Below, piece by piece: positions 6,164 to 12,986 of a stretch of 16,690 bases of DNA. This DNA comes from a bacterium (GTDB taxonomy: Bacteria > CG03): positions 1 to 16,690 of the forward strand of contig VMTI01000111.1 in NCBI GenBank assembly GCA_013791675.1, in the 5' to 3' direction. Each line of letters begins with the position of its first letter. The stretch's first letter is position 1. Under the pieces are notes generated by a model. It saw nothing but the letters and a program-made list of their open reading frames with translations, searched no databases and had not been told where the DNA came from. Made by a program: the position numbers and the translations under genes.

Positions 6164-7581
6164 AGTTAAGGACTAAATTTTCGCTGCTCATAGCCGTTCT
6201 TGTCGTTTTTCTTCTGCTGATTACAACGGTTGTTCTTTTCGTTTTTGAAAAGAGCAGTTTGATAAAAGAAATAAGTCAGAAGCAGATTGTTATGGTCGGC
6301 AATCTCGGAAAAGTTTCCCGCGATTGTCTGATGAGAAAAGATTTTATTTTTCTTATAAACTACCTGAAAACAATAAAAGGCTCTGATGAAATCGTGTCAT
6401 TCGCCCTTTTTACGGATGAGAGGAATAAAGTTCTTGCGCACACAGACCCTGAATTTATAAGAGAGACTTTGACGGACGAATTCAGTCAGCGCGCATTTGA
6501 AAGCGATACGATTATTTTAAGAAATTTTCAGACAAAAACAGGCGAGAAAATTATTGAGTATGCGGCGCCTGTAAAATTTGCCAGCGACAGGATAGGCACC
6601 GCGCGTATCGGTTTTTCGACAGACATTATAGACAGCAATATATCATCCGCGCTTTCCGATGTCAGAAAAAGGATTTTAACGGCAGGGATTTTGTCTTTTG
6701 CCGTAGGTTTGCTGGTAATTTTCCTGATAAGCGCATCCATTGTAAAGCCGGTAAGGTTGCTAACGCGCGGCGCGGAGCTGATTGGAGAGGGAAAACTGGA
6801 TACTAAAATTAATCTGAAAACAGGGGATGAATTCGCGCTTCTCGCGGAAAAATTCAATTGGATGAGTGCAAAACTGAAAGAGCTTGACGAGATGAAGAGA
6901 GATTTTACTTCAAGCGTCACGCATGAACTGCGGTCGCCGCTTGGGGCTATTGAAACTTACATAAATAAAATGCTTGACGGCGGAGAGGATGGTTTCAGGG
7001 AAACGGGCGTCAGCGATTTGTTCATTATGAAAAACAACGCCGCGCGGCTTGCGCGATTTATCGACGATCTGTTAGACGCCGCGAAAATCGAGTCGGGGCG
7101 AATGGAAGTTGACGCGGAATTTTTCAAACTTCTTCCCGTAGTGGGAGACCTCGCCGAATTTTTCACACCTCAAGCGGCGAAAAAAGACGTGGAAATCGCC
7201 GTGCATATCACGCGGAATCTCCCCGCAGTTTACGCGGATAAGGAAAGAGTCAGGCAGGTCTTCATCAATCTCATAAGCAACGCGCTTAAATTCACGCCGT
7301 CAGGAGGGAAAATAACGGTTTCCGCTTCTTTTAAGAAGCCGTCTGATTTTGTAAATATTTTAGTTAAGGATACGGGAGAAGGAATTCCCGCGCAGGATTT
7401 GAAATATATCTTTGATAAATTCCGCCAGGTTAAGGGTGGAAAACAATCTGTAAAAGGTACGGGGCTCGGTCTTTTTATCGTCAAGAGCATCGTCGAACTT
7501 TCCGGCGGAAGCATTAAGGTAGAAAGCGTTGTTGGGAAAGGCACTCAATTCAATTTGACCCTGCCGGTTAAAAAAAGGTAA
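6160..7581 (+). CDS. Membrane sensor histidine kinase (Cache-like sensor, HAMP, HisKA, HATPase)
   Basis: This 473-residue protein has the full class I layout. TM1 is at 8-29 and a periplasmic sensor of about 140 residues follows (30-172), whose IIEYAAPV...GTARIGFS pattern suggests a single Cache/PAS-like fold. TM2 is at about 173-193 and HAMP at 195-245. The dimerisation/phosphoacceptor helix contains SSVTHELRSPLGAIE with the phosphorylated His at 255. The catalytic domain has the N box INLISNALKF, G1 box DTGEGIP, F box IFDKFRQ and G2 box GTGLGLF (433-438). All catalytic motifs are intact. It would autophosphorylate on His255 and pass phosphate to a receiver; the candidates in the cluster are Asp53 of the 7677 regulator and Asp53 of the 9743 receiver. 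The GTG start overlaps the HAMP-only gene stop and is preceded by GAGGGGA. The ligand is not deducible from the sequence. Confidence 0.95.
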   Translation: MKLRTKFSLLIAVLVVFLLLITTVVLFVFEKSSLIKEISQKQIVMVGNLGKVSRDCLMRKDFIFLINYLKTIKGSDEIVSFALFTDERNKVLAHTDPEFIRETLTDEFSQRAFESDTIILRNFQTKTGEKIIEYAAPVKFASDRIGTARIGFSTDIIDSNISSALSDVRKRILTAGILSFAVGLLVIFLISASIVKPVRLLTRGAELIGEGKLDTKINLKTGDEFALLAEKFNWMSAKLKELDEMKRDFTSSVTHELRSPLGAIETYINKMLDGGEDGFRETGVSDLFIMKNNAARLARFIDDLLDAAKIESGRMEVDAEFFKLLPVVGDLAEFFTPQAAKKDVEIAVHITRNLPAVYADKERVRQVFINLISNALKFTPSGGKITVSASFKKPSDFVNILVKDTGEGIPAQDLKYIFDKFRQVKGGKQSVKGTGLGLFIVKSIVELSGGSIKVESVVGKGTQFNLTLPVKKR

Positions 7582-7606
7582 AATAATTCAGGTATAAAAG
7601 TAAAAT

Positions 7607-7660
7607 GGGGACGGTTTTAATACTTAATCTGTTTTCCGAAAAAGTATTAGAACCGTCCCC
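7607..7660. repeat. REP/RAYT-like long inverted repeat with GGGGACGGTT ends
   Basis: GGGGACGGTTTTAATACTT (7607-7625) and AAGTATTAGAACCGTCCCC (7642-7660) form a 19-bp stem. Eighteen pairs are Watson-Crick and one is a T-G wobble, around a 16-nt loop. It fills most of the 95-bp gap between the histidine kinase and the response regulator. Hairpins ending in GGGGACGGTTC/GAACCGTCCCC are common dispersed intergenic elements, often linked to REP-associated tyrosine transposases. None is encoded here, so this would be a non-autonomous copy. It is not a standard terminator because no T-run follows. It could act as a partial terminator or mRNA-stabilising hairpin that separates kinase and regulator expression. 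One arm-like remnant (ACCGTCCCC) recurs at 15088-15096. Confidence 0.8.
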
Positions 7661-7676
7661 TTAACGGGAGGCAAGC

Positions 7677-8633
7677 ATGGAAATAAGAAACATACTGATA
7701 GTGGACGATGACCGGGGCGCGCGGCTTTTCCTTGAAAAAGCGCTTGAAAAAGAATACCGTGTTGTGAGCGTTGCAAGCGGCTCAGAGGCGGCAGACAAGG
7801 TTAAAGAGAAGTCGTTCGATGTGGTTTTCATAGATATGGTTATGCCAGAGATGGACGGACTTGAAACGCTTCATGCCATCAGGAACCTTAGGGCGGATAC
7901 TGTTGAAGTAATGATGACCGGTTATGCGGTTGAAGACGACATAAAAAGGGCGCTGGATATGGGCGCTTGCGCTTTTCTGTATAAACCTTTTACGAGGGAC
8001 GACATCCGCAGAGTAATGAAAACAATAGAGACAGGAAAAGCTCCGGGTGAAACTGAAAAGCCGAAAACAAAAGAGGTGCCCGCGCCGGATTTAGCCTCCG
8101 CATTCCCCGGCGAAGAAAAGATAGCAGCGAAAGAGAAGCAGGCGGCGGAATACCCGAAAGAACCGCTTGAAGGATTAAAAAAGCCGCCGAGGGAATATGT
8201 TGAGAAAAAAAAGCGCAGATTAATACAGATGGTGCCGACCAAAGGCAAACTTCAATTTAAGTTTGTAAGAGTCATTGCGCTCACCGTCCTCATTTCAATG
8301 CTGGCGCTCGCCGCAGGCTTTCATCTGATATTTCAGCTCGTCATTTCAAACGCGCAGCTCGGCAGGTATGCGGAAGCGCAGCTTGCGGACGTGTTTTACT
8401 GGGTGAATGTTTTTACGGGGATTATAACGTTTGTTTCTGTTTTTGCAGCGGCATTTTTTGCCGTGCAGATTTCTCACAAAATAGCCGGTCCCATATACAG
8501 GATGGAAACGGTTCTCGGCGAAATAATAGCCACGGGAAAAATTAAGAAAATCAAAATACGGCCTAAAGACGAACTGCATAATCTTGTTGGGCTGATTAAT
8601 ACAATGATGGAGAAGTGTTTGAAAAATGAATAA
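7677..8633 (+). CDS. Membrane-anchored response regulator: receiver, linker, two TMs, HAMP
   Basis: This 318-residue protein begins with a complete receiver domain (1-118): acidic pocket D10-D12, phosphoacceptor Asp53 in FIDMVMPEMDG, Thr81 and Lys103. A charged Pro/Lys/Glu-rich linker (about 119-190) follows. Then come TM1 (197-222), a loop of about 20 residues, TM2 (243-263) and a HAMP domain (264-318; QISHKIAGPIYRMETV...KDELHNLVGLIN). There is no DNA-binding, cyclase or phosphodiesterase output. The C-terminal half matches the free HAMP-only protein at 5756, including SH(R/K)IAGPI(F/Y)R. The receiver would sit in the cytoplasm with the HAMP, so phosphorylation could alter HAMP packing. This is the reverse of the usual sensor-to-output order. 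GGGAGG (7666-7671) supports the ATG. Its end overlaps the next gene by 8 bp. Likely phosphate donor: the kinase at 6160 (inference). Confidence 0.92.
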   Translation: MEIRNILIVDDDRGARLFLEKALEKEYRVVSVASGSEAADKVKEKSFDVVFIDMVMPEMDGLETLHAIRNLRADTVEVMMTGYAVEDDIKRALDMGACAFLYKPFTRDDIRRVMKTIETGKAPGETEKPKTKEVPAPDLASAFPGEEKIAAKEKQAAEYPKEPLEGLKKPPREYVEKKKRRLIQMVPTKGKLQFKFVRVIALTVLISMLALAAGFHLIFQLVISNAQLGRYAEAQLADVFYWVNVFTGIITFVSVFAAAFFAVQISHKIAGPIYRMETVLGEIIATGKIKKIKIRPKDELHNLVGLINTMMEKCLKNE

Positions 8634-9687
8634 AGCTGCGCCGGCAATATGCTTTTGTCTGTTCTCTATTCTTTATCCGGCGCCCGCATTTTCGGCGGAG
8701 CTTTCCGAAGTCAAGGCAGATGATTACTTTTTTTATGTCGATGCTGATGTTGTTAACCGGATAAAAGTAACTTACGACAGTTTCGCGCTCGATCTCGCGC
8801 AGCTTTCGGTAAAAGTGCTTCCCGTTGACGATTACACGCTTTATTTAACGTTCCCCGACGGCGGAAATATGCTTATCTGCCTGGAGGGCAAAATAAATAC
8901 CGGGAAATTAATTCCCGTTGTTGATGATATTCTAACGAAAAAAAAGAAAGAAGCGGATCTGATGAAAATAATCGGCTGGAAACCGAGAATTGATTGGATG
9001 GTTTTTCTTACGCCTCTTTCCGCAGGCCCCGGCATACTCGGCGAAATTGCGGCAAAATTTAAAATAGGTGAAGTTATAACACCTCAGGGCTTTGAAATTT
9101 CAGCGCCGAGGATTATCTCGCGGCAATTGGAAGACGGCGGGGCAATAGACCTTATGCAGATAGTTTCGCCTGTTCAGGCGCTTGTGTATAATGTGACTAC
9201 GGCCGCCGGCGCGGCGCTTATACTGAACGTTTCATATTTAAATTTTAATTTTACCTTTGCTCCCGACATCAGCGGCGGCGAAGGGAACGAAGCCGCCGCG
9301 CGATGCGGAAAAAACTCCGGAAACAGGATTGTTTACGGGGCGTGCGCGCACTCCTCGGAGTTTGTGGGTAAAATCAGTCCCGCTTTATTTATTCCATGGG
9401 TTGCGCAAACCGGCGTAATCACGGACGGCCGGATTTTATACATTTCGGATAAAATACCTTTTTACAGCGCTGAAACAAAAACTCTGATGGTTGAGGACCC
9501 CCAAGCTAAAAAACCGGAAGAAAAAGATCCGGCAACGACCCTGTTTTTAAAAGGGAAAAGTTATTTTGATGCGGGAAGGTATAAGAAAGCCCTTTTTTAT
9601 TTTAACAAAGTGTTAGAGCTTGACCATTCCCATGAAAAGGCGAAAGATTATTTAAGGCAGGCGGCGGAAAGTATTTCGCCAAAGTAG
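8626..9687 (+). CDS. Secreted protein of unknown fold with C-terminal TPR
   Basis: This 353-residue protein has a signal peptide (1-24, cleavage likely after AFSA). The large central region (about 25-290) is not recognised. It has alternating strands and turns, for example DDYTLYLTFPDGGNMLICLEGK and VQALVYNVTTAAGAALILNVSYLNFNFTF, suggesting a beta-rich periplasmic or outer-membrane-associated domain. Residues about 301-345 form one clear TPR (FLKGKSYFDAGRYKKALFYFNKVLELD), like those in the proteins at 2915 and 4951. The start overlaps the HAMP-fused response regulator by 8 bp, so the two are translationally coupled and the protein probably serves the same signalling or envelope system. A periplasmic partner for one of the HAMP-type membrane proteins, or a member of the TPR envelope assembly, are both possible; neither is shown by sequence. 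Confidence 0.85.
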   Translation: MNKAAPAICFCLFSILYPAPAFSAELSEVKADDYFFYVDADVVNRIKVTYDSFALDLAQLSVKVLPVDDYTLYLTFPDGGNMLICLEGKINTGKLIPVVDDILTKKKKEADLMKIIGWKPRIDWMVFLTPLSAGPGILGEIAAKFKIGEVITPQGFEISAPRIISRQLEDGGAIDLMQIVSPVQALVYNVTTAAGAALILNVSYLNFNFTFAPDISGGEGNEAAARCGKNSGNRIVYGACAHSSEFVGKISPALFIPWVAQTGVITDGRILYISDKIPFYSAETKTLMVEDPQAKKPEEKDPATTLFLKGKSYFDAGRYKKALFYFNKVLELDHSHEKAKDYLRQAAESISPK

Positions 9688-9742
9688 TTGTATCGGCTGA
9701 GCATATTCTGTTAAAAACCCTAATTTGGGTGCGGAGGGGTAA

Positions 9743-10114
9743 ATGTCTGAAAAAATATTGATTGTGGACGATGAAAAAGATTTCCGTGAGCTTATAAGCG
9801 AAATTCTCAAAGGCGCGGGTTATGAAGTGGCAATGGCTGTAGATGGCGGGGATGCTCTACAAAAACTCAGGGAATTTGCTCCGGACGCCGTCGTGCTGGA
9901 TGTAAATATGCCGGTGAAAAACGGTTTTGAAGTATGCAGGGAAATAAGAGCAGACCCGCTGTATGGAAAAATTCCCGTTGTTTTCTTGACGGTGCGCAGC
10001 GAGAAAAACTCAATTCTCAAAGGGATGGATATAGGCAGCGACGAGTATATAACAAAGCCTTTCCGCCCGAAGGAATTTGTTCTGAGGATAAAAAACATTC
10101 TTGGGAGGAAATAG
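9743..10114 (+). CDS. Stand-alone receiver-domain response regulator
   Basis: This 123-residue protein is a complete CheY-like receiver and nothing more: acidic pair D9-D10, phosphoacceptor Asp53 in VVLDVNMPVKNG, Thr83 and Lys105 (YITKPF). It stops cleanly after the last receiver helix (LRIKNILGRK), so it is not a truncation of a longer regulator. A strong Shine-Dalgarno (GCGGAGGGG) precedes the ATG. It is the last gene before the polyamine promoter and probably a second phosphate target, or a phosphate sink or relay, for the histidine kinase at 6160. It could equally act by binding another protein, such as a HAMP partner. The output is unknown. Confidence 0.94.
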   Translation: MSEKILIVDDEKDFRELISEILKGAGYEVAMAVDGGDALQKLREFAPDAVVLDVNMPVKNGFEVCREIRADPLYGKIPVVFLTVRSEKNSILKGMDIGSDEYITKPFRPKEFVLRIKNILGRK

Positions 10115-10123
10115 CACGCTCTA

Positions 10124-10153
10124 TTGACAAGAGGGGCATTTATTTTTTATTTT
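10124..10153 (+). promoter_or_regulatory. Candidate sigma70-type promoter for the polyamine operon
   Basis: A perfect TTGACA box at 10124-10129 is followed, with an 18-bp spacer, by TATTTT at 10148-10153. The tract lies in the longest gene-free gap around here (10115-10226), between the receiver gene and speD, and is AT-rich. The -10 match is imperfect and the T-rich context gives alternatives, so the call rests mainly on the -35 box and the functional break between neighbouring genes. No operator or riboswitch structure was recognised in the leader. Confidence 0.4.
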
Positions 10154-10226
10154 CTATTCGGCTTTACATATTTTTCTTAATAATTGCGGGATCAAAAATA
10201 GTGCGTTTGCGTGAAGGAGGTGAGAA

Positions 10227-10640
10227 ATGGGTAAGACTCAAAAAAATGTCGGCAGGCACATTGTTGCCGACCTTTGGGGCTGCAACAGCGAATATCTGGA
10301 CGATGTGTCTATAGTGCAGGAATTCATGAATAACGCGGCCCGGGCGGCTAACGCCACCGTTTTGAATTCCGTTTTTCACACTTTTCTGCCTCACGGAGTT
10401 TCCGGCGCCGTAATAATAGCCGAATCACATTTAGCCATTCACACATGGAGCGAACTTTGTCTAGCGTCCATAGACATTTATACATGCGGGGATAAAGCGG
10501 ATCCGTGGAAGGCTTTCAATTATCTTAAAGACGCTTTTCAGTCGAAAAAACACACTGTGACCGAGTTGAAACGCGGCATTTTTGAAGCCGACGAGAATTT
10601 TGACCTGCAGAAAAATTATAAGGAGCAGATCAGTGGCTGA
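10227..10640 (+). CDS. speD: S-adenosylmethionine decarboxylase proenzyme (SpeD)
   Basis: This 137-residue protein makes decarboxylated AdoMet, the aminopropyl donor for spermidine-type polyamines. It belongs to the short prokaryotic SpeD class (about 120-140 residues). The self-cleavage site is visible: AESHLAIHTW, with cleavage expected between Glu66 and Ser67 so that Ser67 becomes the pyruvoyl cofactor. The other two processing/catalytic residues of the class, His72 and Cys87 (DIYTCG), are at the expected distances. The usual TWPE reads TWSE here. The ATG has an excellent ribosome binding site (AAGGAGGTG). Its stop codon overlaps the GTG start of the aminopropyltransferase by 8 bp. It acts with the next two genes in cytoplasmic polyamine synthesis, from a candidate promoter about 75-100 bp upstream. 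Confidence 0.96.
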   Translation: MGKTQKNVGRHIVADLWGCNSEYLDDVSIVQEFMNNAARAANATVLNSVFHTFLPHGVSGAVIIAESHLAIHTWSELCLASIDIYTCGDKADPWKAFNYLKDAFQSKKHTVTELKRGIFEADENFDLQKNYKEQISG

Positions 10641-11529
10641 ATGGCTTAAGGAAAAATTCAGCCCTTACGAGATTCATCTTCACAAATTCAAAAAGATAAT
10701 CAGAAAGAAACGCACTAAATTTCAGAATATGGTTATAGCCGATACATACAGTTTCGGCAAGTGCCTTCTTCTTGACGGCGAAATACAGTCGGCTTTATCG
10801 GATGAAAAAATTTATCATTAACTGCTCGTCCATCCCGCCGCCGGTTTTTGCGGCCTGAATCCGGAGAAAGTTATTATACTCGGCGGCGGCGAAGGCGCCA
10901 CGCTTAGAGAAGTTTTGAGGTGGAAATGCGTCAGGCAAGTCCTGATGGTTGATATTGACGGTGAAACCGTTGAATTCTGTAAGAAATATCTCAGCCAGTG
11001 GCATATGGGTTCATTCCTCTCGCCGCGCGCGAAAGTAATTTATGAAGACGCTTTTTCTTATGTAGAAAATTCCAAAGCTCAATGGGATTTGATAATTATG
11101 GATTTACCCTGTCCTATAGAAGGCGGCCCGGCGTACAAACTTTATTCGCTTGAATTTTTTAAAATATTGAAAGCGCATCTCACAAAAGGCGGATTTCTTG
11201 CGACGCAGGCCGGCGGAGCGTCCCGCGTCAACTCCGATTTTCATTTTTCGCTTTACGCCACGATGAAGAAAGCGTTTAAGCATTTAATGTCCTATCAGAT
11301 GTTTGTGCCGTCTTTTGATGTGCCGTGGGCTTTTATAGCGGCCTCGGACGAAAAATTTTCTTCAAGGGATAAAGCCTGGGCTAAAATCCGGCGCGGCGCG
11401 AAGGGGACATTCAACGCGCTTAACGCCGAGGTGCTGGACGCTATCGGAAAAAATCCCGAATTTTTTAAAAAAGGACTTGATGGCGGCAGGATTATTACGA
11501 GGAAAAAGCCGGTTTATTTTTTTAAATAG
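10633..11529 (+). pseudogene. speE: ACL5/thermospermine-synthase-like aminopropyltransferase (SpeE family), interrupted by in-frame TAA
   Basis: Read through, this is a 298-codon aminopropyltransferase. The GTG start has AGGAG at 10621-10625. A TAA at 10819-10821 (codon 63) stops it after SDEKIYH; the same frame continues LLVHPA with no shift. The family has Glu here (YHE), so one G-to-T change of GAA explains it. Downstream features are intact: GGGEGATLREVL (84-95; dcAdoMet-binding loop), VDIDGETVEF (Asp107), EDA (Asp139-Ala140), catalytic-type Asp157, EGGPAYKLYSLEFF and ATQAGG. The EGGP...LY pattern and the VPSF...W region match the ACL5 thermospermine-synthase subgroup better than ordinary SpeE. 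The second Asp of the D-x-x-D-P motif is Cys160 (DLPCP). Restart at a TTG (10915) would lose the GGGEGA loop, so the fragment would be inactive. A sequencing or assembly error is the main alternative. It overlaps speD by 8 bp and abuts the decarboxylase gene. Confidence 0.85.
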
Positions 11530-12969
11530 ATGAGACAGGAACAAACTTTTTTATCCGCGATGAAAAAATATATCACGGGTGAGAAACATTCTTTTCATAC
11601 TCCCGGGCATAAAGCGGGCCGGGCTTTTGACGAAAAATTCCGTAAGTTTATGCAGGATAATTTATTTGCCCTTGATATAACAGCCACGCCTTTTGTGGAT
11701 TCCATACATAATCCTTCGGCTACACTGCTTGAAACACAAAGGCGGATCAGCCGTCTTTACGAGACTAAAGACAGTTTTATTCTTACCAACGGGTCAACGT
11801 CGGGAAATCTGGCCGCTTTTATTTCGCTTTTCAGCGACGGTGATTCCGTTCTTATATCGCGCAACAGCCACAAATCGGTCATAGCCGCCTGTATAATATC
11901 AGGGGTTTATCCGGTGTGGATGACTCCGCGAATTATTAAAAACGGCATTACCTGCGAAGTCAATTCGGAAGATGTGGAAAGATATCTTAATTCTTATCCC
12001 GAAGCAAAAGGGGTGTTTATAACTTCGCCTACTTATCACGGCATTATCACGGATTTGGAAAACATAGCGAAAGTGTGCAGAAAGTACAAAAAATTGATGA
12101 TTGTTGACGAAGCCTGGGGGCCTCATCTTTTTTTCAGCGGAGATAAAACCTTGTCAGCCGTTAATTACGCCGACTGTGTTATTCACAGTTTTCACAAAAT
12201 TCTGCCGGTTTTTTCACAGGGTTCAGTTATTCATATTTGTTCGGATGTTCCGGATAGAGAAAACGTTGAAAAAGCGGTGTCGCTTCTTACCTCGACTTCG
12301 CCTTTTTATCCCACTCTGATGACTTTGGACTATTGCTCACTGATGATGAAGCGCAAAGGCGCGCGAATGGTTGAGAAAATGCAGGCGCTCGGCAATCTGG
12401 CGACATCGGACATAAGAAAAATTCCGCTCGGTTACGCGCTGGACTCGTCTGATCTTCCGGAAGATTACAGAATGGACACGAGTAAAGTGACCGTTGATTT
12501 CAGGGACAGAGGATTGACAGGTTTTTTTATTCAGAATTATCTTATGAAGTTCGGAATTGGGGTAGACTGCGCGAATCCGCTTAATGTAATAGCTACGCTG
12601 GGGCTGGGCAACAACAAGGGAGATATCACCGCGCTGACTGAGGCGCTCAAGACTCTTCCAATAAAAAAACCTATCAAATTTACGGGTTTCCGTTTTCCCG
12701 AAACTCCGGCCGAAATTGCTTTAACACCCCGCGAAGTGTATATGCAGTACACCAAAAAAAAGATGCTTCTGTCGGAATCGGAAGGCCAGATATGCGCCGA
12801 GACCATCGCGCCTTATCCGCCCGGCATACCGGTTCTTCTTCCAGGCGAAAGAATAACCGCGGAAGTTATAGAATATCTTGAAATGATAGACCGTTTCAAA
12901 TGGTCGGTTTTTAGACATGGAAAAAAGACGAAAAATAAGTTAGAATTCATTTCAGTTATAGAAGTGTGA
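11530..12969 (+). CDS. PLP-dependent arginine/lysine/ornithine decarboxylase (SpeA-like)
   Basis: This 479-residue protein is a fold-type I basic amino acid decarboxylase of the short (Bacillus SpeA/Thermotoga-like) group, whose members are near 480-490 residues. Visible motifs are HTPGHKAG near the N-terminus, TNGSTSGN (cofactor phosphate region), SRNSHKS, the cofactor Asp193 in VDEAWGPH, and the PLP lysine Lys223 in HSFHKILP. The C-terminal domain keeps the APYPPGIPVLLPGE signature. Together with SpeD and the aminopropyltransferase, arginine decarboxylation to agmatine is the most likely reaction, feeding an aminopropylagmatine route; that route needs a ureohydrolase not seen here. Substrate cannot be fixed by eye, and lysine or ornithine remain possible. 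The ATG starts directly after the previous TAG with no Shine-Dalgarno, so translation may depend on coupling to the interrupted upstream gene. Confidence 0.9.
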   Translation: MRQEQTFLSAMKKYITGEKHSFHTPGHKAGRAFDEKFRKFMQDNLFALDITATPFVDSIHNPSATLLETQRRISRLYETKDSFILTNGSTSGNLAAFISLFSDGDSVLISRNSHKSVIAACIISGVYPVWMTPRIIKNGITCEVNSEDVERYLNSYPEAKGVFITSPTYHGIITDLENIAKVCRKYKKLMIVDEAWGPHLFFSGDKTLSAVNYADCVIHSFHKILPVFSQGSVIHICSDVPDRENVEKAVSLLTSTSPFYPTLMTLDYCSLMMKRKGARMVEKMQALGNLATSDIRKIPLGYALDSSDLPEDYRMDTSKVTVDFRDRGLTGFFIQNYLMKFGIGVDCANPLNVIATLGLGNNKGDITALTEALKTLPIKKPIKFTGFRFPETPAEIALTPREVYMQYTKKKMLLSESEGQICAETIAPYPPGIPVLLPGERITAEVIEYLEMIDRFKWSVFRHGKKTKNKLEFISVIEV

Positions 12970-12986
12970 TTAGGGAGGAAAATATA

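Noticed and set aside
7607..7660. Intrinsic transcription terminator after the histidine kinase
   Set aside because: The stem is strong but is followed by TTAACGGG rather than a T-run, and the symmetric GGGGACGG ends fit a dispersed repeat better.
9743..10114. Truncated response regulator that lost a DNA-binding domain
   Set aside because: The frame ends right after the final receiver helix and the next 110 bases show no remnant of an output domain in any frame; single receivers are common.
9934..10314. A 126-codon + strand frame across the end of the receiver gene and the speD leader
   Set aside because: It overlaps the clear receiver and SpeD frames, has no family motifs, and spans the candidate promoter.
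10819..10821. Stop-codon recoding (selenocysteine or pyrrolysine) to explain the interrupted aminopropyltransferase
   Set aside because: The codon is TAA, not TGA or TAG. TAA ends other genes in this window (for example the genes ending at 123, 2269, 4972 and 7581), and the expected residue is Glu.
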